This document shows positions 6,013-10,588 of a DNA stretch of 10,588 nt, piece by piece (positions within the stretch are counted from its first letter, which is position 1; each line of letters opens with the position of its first letter). A model generated the notes under the pieces. It was not told the origin of the DNA. It made no database searches and saw nothing but the letters and a program-made list of their open reading frames with translations. Source of the DNA: an uncultured Christensenellaceae bacterium (GTDB lineage: Bacteria > Bacillota > Clostridia > Christensenellales > Pumilibacteraceae); assembly GCA_910588315.1 (NCBI GenBank), contig CAJUQF010000067.1, positions 1-10,588 on the forward strand. The letters are read 5' to 3'. The position numbers and the translations under genes were made by a program.

Positions 6013-6552
6013 CTATACCACCGCCGTTATAAGATTTATCAGCGCCACAAGCCCGTAAACGATAACAAACATACCGAATACCTGCGATAACACGACGCGA
6101 TATCGCGATTTATCCACATAGTTCATATAAAAAGCATACCACATATACAACCCGACCGATAATAACGTAACTACGGGATCGAGTATAATATCGAGTAGCG
6201 GCGCATAAAGCGGTATGGCAATAAACATGAATTTAAGCAGGAACAGCACGATGTTTGCCGCAATAACGGCATAATGCAAACCGTTTCTGATCGATTTGAC
6301 ATCACCGCCGTTGGTTTTGATCGGCAACATTTTAAATACGAACATGGAAATCAAGCCGTAAATAAGAGTGGGTACCGCCCCGCCTATAAAGAACGCAAGA
6401 GCATCGCTTGCCATCCACGAAGGCAAACTCATATGTCCCGCATAGTAAGCAAGCGTACCGCGCGTCGAAAACCACGACGCGGCGCAATATGTCAAATATA
6501 CGATGGCGATCATTGCCGATGTAGGCAATTTCTTTTTTGAAATGTCAATCAA
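6013..6552 (-). CDS. Five-helix integral membrane protein, function unknown
   Basis: This 179-residue hydrophobic protein has about five transmembrane helices (near 12-28, 51-73, 92-116, 121-144 and 154-176). A conserved-looking proline and Asp lie in LDIILDPVVT (120-129). Size and helix count resemble YIP1-like small membrane proteins, but no diagnostic motif was seen, so the family is left open. The start is a TTG at 6552 with GAGGTG four bases upstream, overlapping the holA stop. No in-frame ATG exists before residue 14, which would cut into the first helix. It is tightly packed between holA (9-bp gap) and the M28-like gene (1-bp gap), so the two membrane proteins are probably made together and may form a complex. 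Confidence 0.85.
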   Translation of the reverse strand: MIDISKKKLPTSAMIAIVYLTYCAASWFSTRGTLAYYAGHMSLPSWMASDALAFFIGGAVPTLIYGLISMFVFKMLPIKTNGGDVKSIRNGLHYAVIAANIVLFLLKFMFIAIPLYAPLLDIILDPVVTLLSVGLYMWYAFYMNYVDKSRYRVVLSQVFGMFVIVYGLVALINLITAVV

Positions 6553-6561
6553 ATCACACCT

Positions 6562-7509
6562 CTATCCCGCATAAGCGGCTCTTGTCACAAATCCCGTTAA
6601 CGCATCGTACACGGTCATTGCACCCGTCTTGTATCCGTAATCGGCTTTGACCAGCATATCGAGTATATTTTTCAATCTGGCTTTGGAGAACTTGGCGCTT
6701 TCGTTTTTCAATCGCGTCACCATACCGGATTTAACACCGAGATAAGTAAGTCCGTCAGGATCGACGGCAGCGGCGAAGATCTTTCTGAATCTGTTATATA
6801 TGAGCGTGAATGCCGCGACGAGGTCGTTGTTTTTAGCCATACCTTCCACGACTTCGAGCGCGCGAACGGAGTTACCCGCAAGTATACAGTCGCACAGCTC
6901 GAAAACGACAAACTCGGTATCGGGTTCGATCTCGGCATTCACGTCATGTTCGGTGATCGCACTACCGGCGCGCATGACGGATAATTTTTGCGTTTCGGCA
7001 TTTATACGCGTCATGTATCCGCCGCACCGTCTATACAGCAACTCAACGGTCTTGTCGTCGATCGTACTGCCAGTACCCGACGATATCGCACGAACGAACG
7101 GATACACGTGTTTTATCGCGAGCCTGTTGCAATCCACACCTACGGCTCCGTCAGGAACGTTGGGGATCGGCGATTTATTCCAACTGTCGTGTGGCATGTA
7201 GTCCGGCAAAACAAGCACCGTGGTAGGATTAGGATTTTTCAAATATGCGGCAACGGCCGCTTTATCGATTTTACCTCGGGCTATTACGACGCGATGATCG
7301 CTCATTATCGGCAACATCATAAGTTCGTCTGTCAGCGCCTTGGCGTTTTCGAATTCTTTATCCGAAAGATTGAACGGCTTAGGCTCGGCGGCAAGATCGC
7401 CCACAAGCGAAACGGCGCGATCGATCAAAAAATCGTCGTCACCGTAACAGTAATAACACGCATGCGGCTTTTGAGTTTTAAGGTGTTTTTTTAACTCGAC
7501 GAACTCCAT
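6562..7509 (-). CDS. holA: DNA polymerase III subunit delta
   Basis: The delta subunit opens the beta sliding clamp within the clamp-loader complex, allowing processive replication in the cytoplasm. The 315-residue length from the chosen start is normal. Family features are YCYGDDDFLIDRA at 20-32, the LMMLPIMSDHRVVIA segment at about 64-78, a lid region with LYRRCGGYMTRI, and a C-terminal collar domain with FELCDCILAGNSVRALEVV and KADYGYKTGAMTVYDAL. The ATG at 7509 begins in register with the family (MEFVELKKHL). The alternative ATG at 7527 lies upstream of the predicted transcription start. No Shine-Dalgarno sequence precedes 7509, and the promoter predicts that the message begins at the ATG itself. 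It heads a three-gene operon with the five-helix protein and the M28-like protein, an unusual partnership. Confidence 0.93.
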   Translation of the reverse strand: MEFVELKKHLKTQKPHACYYCYGDDDFLIDRAVSLVGDLAAEPKPFNLSDKEFENAKALTDELMMLPIMSDHRVVIARGKIDKAAVAAYLKNPNPTTVLVLPDYMPHDSWNKSPIPNVPDGAVGVDCNRLAIKHVYPFVRAISSGTGSTIDDKTVELLYRRCGGYMTRINAETQKLSVMRAGSAITEHDVNAEIEPDTEFVVFELCDCILAGNSVRALEVVEGMAKNNDLVAAFTLIYNRFRKIFAAAVDPDGLTYLGVKSGMVTRLKNESAKFSKARLKNILDMLVKADYGYKTGAMTVYDALTGFVTRAAYAG

Positions 7510-7515
7510 ACCGCT

Positions 7516-7544
7516 ATTATAATACATTCGCTGTGAAAAATCAA
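7516..7544 (-). promoter_or_regulatory. holA operon promoter, predicting a leaderless message
   Basis: On the minus strand TTGATT (7544-7539), 17 bases and TATAAT (7521-7516) form a strong sigma-A promoter. Counting the last T of the -10 box as -7 places +1 at 7509, the A of the holA ATG. The bases before the ATG (ATAGCGGT) contain no clear Shine-Dalgarno. Confidence 0.7.
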
Positions 7545-7584
7545 ATAATTTCGATACACCCGACGCTTTCGGAACTGCCGACGG

Positions 7585-7977
7585 TCACAACAGATTGGAT
7601 AGATACGGAATACTGTCGAGCAATACGTCGTCGATATAGTTTATAGCCGAATTTACGAAGATCACGGCATCATTGTAATTATCGGACTCCACCACTGCCG
7701 CAAGACTTATTATTTTATCGTCGAGATTGCGCACCGTATTATGATTTTGCAACGTCAACAAAAACTTTTTGCCTTTTTCCCATTTTTTTACGAGCTTATC
7801 GCAAAGAGCGACCGTCTCGACGTTGTCGACGTTTTCTTCGTTGCGCTCTATGCTTTCCGATATGGCGTGCAGGTCGGACTGCATACCGTTATAAAACTTA
7901 TTAACATATGTTATTTCGCAGACCATTGCCGCAAGCATAACGGCAAATACGACGAGGATCACCACAGCCTTTTTCAC
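7585..7977 (-). CDS. DUF4363 family membrane-anchored protein
   Basis: This 130-residue protein has one N-terminal transmembrane helix (about 4-24) and an extracytoplasmic helical domain. The WEKGKKFLLTLQNHNTVRNLDDKI segment (about 70-93) matches the W...H...D pattern of DUF4363 proteins, which in Clostridia are commonly encoded next to DUF421 (YetF) genes as here. Function is unknown; partnership with YetF is inferred from pairing. The start is GTG at 7977, overlapping the yetF stop as GTGA. A strong GGAGGA (7991-7986) lies inside the last yetF codons, so translation is coupled. No clear terminator follows before the holA promoter. Confidence 0.85.
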   Translation of the reverse strand: MKKAVVILVVFAVMLAAMVCEITYVNKFYNGMQSDLHAISESIERNEENVDNVETVALCDKLVKKWEKGKKFLLTLQNHNTVRNLDDKIISLAAVVESDNYNDAVIFVNSAINYIDDVLLDSIPYLSNLL

Positions 7978-8696
7978 CAGTTATTTCCTCCGTCTATCGC
8001 GAGCGGCGCGCAAAACGCCGGCTTTCTTTTCGGTGAAAAATACGCATTGCCGTCCTGTCGCACGTCGGCATACAATACGTCGGAAAGCCGAAGATCGTTT
8101 TCGTCAAGTACACGCGATATCTCGGATTTCGGCGTACCGGACAGCGCAAGATTTTCTTCGTTATACTTCCCGTCGATAACGAGTTCCAATGGCAGCAACG
8201 TTTTACTTTCGCTCTCCTCTTCATTGCCGCTCTCACTCCCGCTATTTGCGCTTTGTTCCTTCTCCACTACGCAAAGCTGACCGTTTGTTTCGACGATGGC
8301 ATACGCGATTTGAGAGAAATCCACATAACCGGCAGTCCTGACCGCTTCGATGAGATCGTCGATATTCATATTCATTTTTTTGAGATTGACATAATTTATT
8401 CCGGACTTATCTATAACTATCACGCTGTTCCCGCTCAATACTTTGCGAAGTTTGACCGACTTGCGCGAAAGAAACGACAGGATTATGTGCAACGTCGCAA
8501 GCGTGAATATAGGGATCAATCCGTAATAAAGCGGAATGTACGGATCGTTCATGGGTATACACGCCACTTCCGCTATTATAAGCGTGATCACCAGCTCAAA
8601 CGGCTGCATCTCGCCTATTTGACGCTTACCCATCAACCGTATCACGAAAAATACGACCAAAAAAGTTATTACGGATTTTAAAAATACTACGAACAT
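7974..8696 (-). CDS. yetF: DUF421 family membrane protein, YetF-like
   Basis: The 240-residue protein has two to three N-terminal transmembrane helices (about 5-20, 33-47, 55-75), with the family signature LMGKRQIGEMQPFELV at 21-36. A cytoplasmic YetF domain follows, with NSVIVIDKSGINYVNLKK at 90-107, the DDLIEAVRTAGYVD segment and the AYAIVETNGQLCVV strand at 131-144. A Ser/Glu-rich linker (148-166) joins the usual C-terminal part ending in VLYADVRQDGNAYFS. The family is found across Bacillota and includes several B. subtilis sporulation- and envelope-associated paralogs; the biochemical role is not settled. The ATG at 8696 lies in the loop of a perfect 10-bp hairpin, with the nearest good Shine-Dalgarno (AAAGGA) about 15 bases upstream. 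Confidence 0.9.
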   Translation of the reverse strand: MFVVFLKSVITFLVVFFVIRLMGKRQIGEMQPFELVITLIIAEVACIPMNDPYIPLYYGLIPIFTLATLHIILSFLSRKSVKLRKVLSGNSVIVIDKSGINYVNLKKMNMNIDDLIEAVRTAGYVDFSQIAYAIVETNGQLCVVEKEQSANSGSESGNEEESESKTLLPLELVIDGKYNEENLALSGTPKSEISRVLDENDLRLSDVLYADVRQDGNAYFSPKRKPAFCAPLAIDGGNNW

Positions 8697-8712
8697 AATA
8701 TCCGTAGTATTT
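8682..8712 (-). promoter_or_regulatory. Hairpin enclosing the yetF start codon
   Basis: A perfect 10-bp inverted repeat, AAATACTACG and CGTAGTATTT, flanks an 11-base loop (8692-8702) containing the yetF ATG. The 3' arm is codons 3-5 of yetF, and the 5' arm sits directly after the AAAGG Shine-Dalgarno. In the message the stem would bring the Shine-Dalgarno close to the start codon or hinder initiation, so translational control is plausible. At DNA level it could also be a repressor site. Folding energy was not computed. Confidence 0.6.
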
Positions 8713-8727
8713 CCTTTAAAGATAAAT

Positions 8728-8733
8728 ATTATA
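8728..8733 (-). promoter_or_regulatory. Candidate yetF -10 element
   Basis: A perfect TATAAT on the minus strand lies 31 bases before the yetF ATG and predicts a start near 8721. No TTGACA-like -35 box is found 16-18 bases upstream and no extended -10 TGn is present. The promoter is therefore weak, activator-dependent or recognised by another sigma factor. Confidence 0.4.
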
Positions 8734-8795
8734 ATTACGCCGAGCGCGCAGCGTTATTTTATTCGTGAAATATTCCCACCGTTTACCGGGACAAA

Positions 8796-8872
8796 AATGC
8801 GACGCACCCGAATACTCGCCGCACAGCGGCGAAGAGCGAGCGTTTACTCGATATCGAGCTTTAATACGCATC
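8796..8872 (-). terminator. Structured 3' region of uvrA, possible terminator
   Basis: After the uvrA stop come a 12-bp palindrome CTCGATATCGAG (8847-8858) and a 7-bp hairpin TCGCCGC-loop-GCGGCGA (8816-8832). Both are enclosed by GATGCG (8872-8867) pairing with CGCATT (8801-8796). On the minus strand this runs into a short T-run. This may be a branched terminator, but neither inner hairpin has its own U-tract, so the call is tentative. Confidence 0.3.
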
Positions 8873-8879
8873 ACACAAT

Positions 8880-10588
8880 TTATTTAAGTTTGTCTATAAG
8901 ATAATTTCCGGTCTTGCTTTCTTTGACTGCCGCTACTTTTTCGGGCGTGCCGGTCGCCACTACTCTTCCGCCGCCGTCGCCGCCGTCGGGTCCGAGATCT
9001 ATGATATGGTCTGCGCATTTTATGACGTCGAGATTGTGTTCTATAACCACAACCGTATTGCCGTTGTCCACAAGTCGCGACAGTATATCTATAAGCTTGT
9101 CCACGTCCGCAGAATGAAGTCCCGTAGTGGGTTCGTCAAGCACGTATAATGTGCTGTTTGTCGAGACCTTGGACAGCTCCGTGGCAAGCTTTACACGTTG
9201 CGCTTCGCCGCCGGAAAGCGTAGTAGCCGGCTGACCGAGTTTGACATATCCGAGTCCGACGTCGAGCAACGTACCGAGTTTTCGCTTGAGCGACGGGATA
9301 TTCTTGAAAAACTCGTAACTCTCTTCTATGGTCATGTCGAGTACGTCCGCAATAGACTTATCTCTGTATTTGACTTGCAACGTCTCGCGATTGAACCGTT
9401 TTCCGTGACACACGTCGCACGGCACATATACGTCCGGAAGGAAATTCATTTCGATACGGATAATGCCGTCGCCCTCGCAGTTTTCGCAACGTCCGCCGCG
9501 AACGTTGAACGAGAACCTGCCGGAATTATACCCGCGTTCTTTTGCCGCAGGCAGTTCGGCAAACAAATCGCGAATGATGGACATTGCGCCCGTATAAGTC
9601 GCGGGATTCGATCTCGGCGTGCGCCCTATAGGGCTTTGATCGATGTTTATGACCTTATCGATCTTTTCGAGTCCGTCGATGCCTTCACACTTGCCGACGC
9701 GCTGTTTGACGGTGTTGAATCTGTTAGCCGCGGCGGGATACAGCGTCTGATTTATGAGCGACGACTTGCCGCTGCCGGACACGCCGGTTATGACGTTAAA
9801 CACGCCGAGCGGTATCTTTACCGTTATATTTTGCAAGTTGTTCTCCGCCGCGCCGCGAATGGTGATATATTCATCGGACAGCCTGCGTTTTTCCGGGACG
9901 CGAATACTGCGTTCGCCCGATAAAAATTTACCCGTCACGGAACCGGACTTTATAATATCGTCCACATTGCCCTGCGCTATCACGTTTCCGCCGTGGATAC
10001 CCGCGCCGGGTCCTATATCGACTATATGATCGGCGGCGCGCATTGTGTCCTCGTCATGCTCGACGACGATAAGCGTATTGCCGAGATCGCGCAAGTGCTT
10101 GAGCGTACCGATAAGTTTTTCGTTGTCGCATTGATGAAGTCCTATGCTCGGTTCGTCAAGTATATAAAGCACTCCGGACAATCCCGACCCTATCTGCGTA
10201 GCAAGCCGTATACGCTGAGCTTCTCCGCCGGAAAGCGTCTGCGCCGAACGCGAAAGCGTAAGATACTCCAAACCGACGTTCTTCAGAAATTCAAGCCGCG
10301 CCTTGATCTCTTTCAATACGCGCGCCGCTATAATTTTCTTCGACTCCGTTAGTTCCAAACCGTCGAAAAATTTATACAGTTGTTTTACAGGCATACCGCA
10401 AAGCTCGTCGATATTCATACCGCCGATACGAACGGACAACGCTTCTTTTTTGAGCCGCCTGCCGCCGCAGTCGGGACACGGCTGAGAATTGGTAAACCGA
10501 CCTATACGCCAGCGCACACCGTCGCTCGACGTCTCGGCGAGTCTACGTTCCAAAAACGGAACTATACCCTGATACGCTATGCGTTCGC
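8880..10588 (-). CDS. uvrA: UvrABC system protein A, C-terminal part (5' end outside window)
   Basis: UvrA dimers scan DNA for bulky lesions and load UvrB in nucleotide excision repair. About 569 residues are visible of a protein usually near 940; the frame is still open at the right edge (ERIAYQGIVPFLERR), so the truncation is due to the window. Numbering from the TTG-encoded residue at 10553, features in order are CPDCGG at 26-31; first ABC signature LSGGEAQRIRLATQ (107-120); Walker B LYILDEPSIGLH (129-140); second Walker A GVSGSGKSS (257-265); zinc module CENC (356-359) and CDVC (379-382); second signature LSGGEAQRVKLAT (446-458); and second Walker B LYVLDEPTTGLH (469-480). The usual HQRDN after the first Walker B reads HQCDN here. 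uvrB is not in the window. Confidence 0.97.
   Translation of the reverse strand, partial: ERIAYQGIVPFLERRLAETSSDGVRWRIGRFTNSQPCPDCGGRRLKKEALSVRIGGMNIDELCGMPVKQLYKFFDGLELTESKKIIAARVLKEIKARLEFLKNVGLEYLTLSRSAQTLSGGEAQRIRLATQIGSGLSGVLYILDEPSIGLHQCDNEKLIGTLKHLRDLGNTLIVVEHDEDTMRAADHIVDIGPGAGIHGGNVIAQGNVDDIIKSGSVTGKFLSGERSIRVPEKRRLSDEYITIRGAAENNLQNITVKIPLGVFNVITGVSGSGKSSLINQTLYPAAANRFNTVKQRVGKCEGIDGLEKIDKVINIDQSPIGRTPRSNPATYTGAMSIIRDLFAELPAAKERGYNSGRFSFNVRGGRCENCEGDGIIRIEMNFLPDVYVPCDVCHGKRFNRETLQVKYRDKSIADVLDMTIEESYEFFKNIPSLKRKLGTLLDVGLGYVKLGQPATTLSGGEAQRVKLATELSKVSTNSTLYVLDEPTTGLHSADVDKLIDILSRLVDNGNTVVVIEHNLDVIKCADHIIDLGPDGGDGGGRVVATGTPEKVAAVKESKTGNYLIDKLK

Noticed and set aside
7528..7584. Terminator between DUF4363 and holA
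   Set aside because: Short CCGACG direct repeats and CCGACGG are present, but no stem with a following T-run could be built.
9198..9923. Plus-strand open frame of 241 codons opposite uvrA
   Set aside because: It lies wholly antisense to conserved UvrA motifs, with no ribosome binding site or recognisable protein features.

Overview
The window looks like a chromosomal segment of a low-to-mid GC Gram-positive anaerobe, most likely an uncultured member of the Clostridia (Bacillota). The signs are a CdaA-type diadenylate cyclase operon, a DUF421/DUF4363 gene pair of clostridial type, a monofunctional aspartate kinase, consensus sigma-A promoters (TTGAAA or TTGATT, 17 bases, TATAAT) and purine-rich Shine-Dalgarno sites. 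A finer placement cannot be made from sequence alone. No phage, transposase, tRNA, rRNA or CRISPR sequence was seen.

Layout, left to right. Bases 1-240 are AT-rich and hold two exact copies of a 25-bp hairpin-forming repeat, 100 bp apart. Next come four minus-strand genes. Read in transcription order they are cdaA (2932-3771), a 48-residue membrane microprotein that looks like only the N-terminal helix of CdaR (2775-2921), a DUF1015 protein (1621-2775) and aspartate kinase lysC (241-1554). The first three are coupled: the microprotein's ribosome binding site overlaps the cdaA stop, and a TAATG joins it to DUF1015. lysC has its own promoter, with an inverted repeat inside the spacer. On the plus strand, divergent from cdaA, lies a lone 150-residue lysine-rich single-pass membrane protein (3995-4447) with its own promoter and terminator.

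A second minus-strand operon runs holA (DNA polymerase III delta, 6562-7509), a five-helix membrane protein (6013-6552) and a membrane-anchored M28-peptidase-like protein (4536-6011). The M28-like protein has lost most of its zinc ligands, so it is predicted to be a pseudopeptidase. It has an extracellular domain, one C-terminal helix and an acidic cytoplasmic tail. Further right are the overlapping yetF (DUF421) and DUF4363 genes (7585-8696), then the C-terminal 60% of uvrA (8880-10588, running off the right edge).

The housekeeping parts (UvrA, HolA, LysC, CdaA) are clear. The parts worth attention are the CdaR remnant beside cdaA, the M28 pseudopeptidase with its five-helix partner behind holA, several promoters that predict very short or absent 5' leaders, and a hairpin that places the yetF start codon in its loop.
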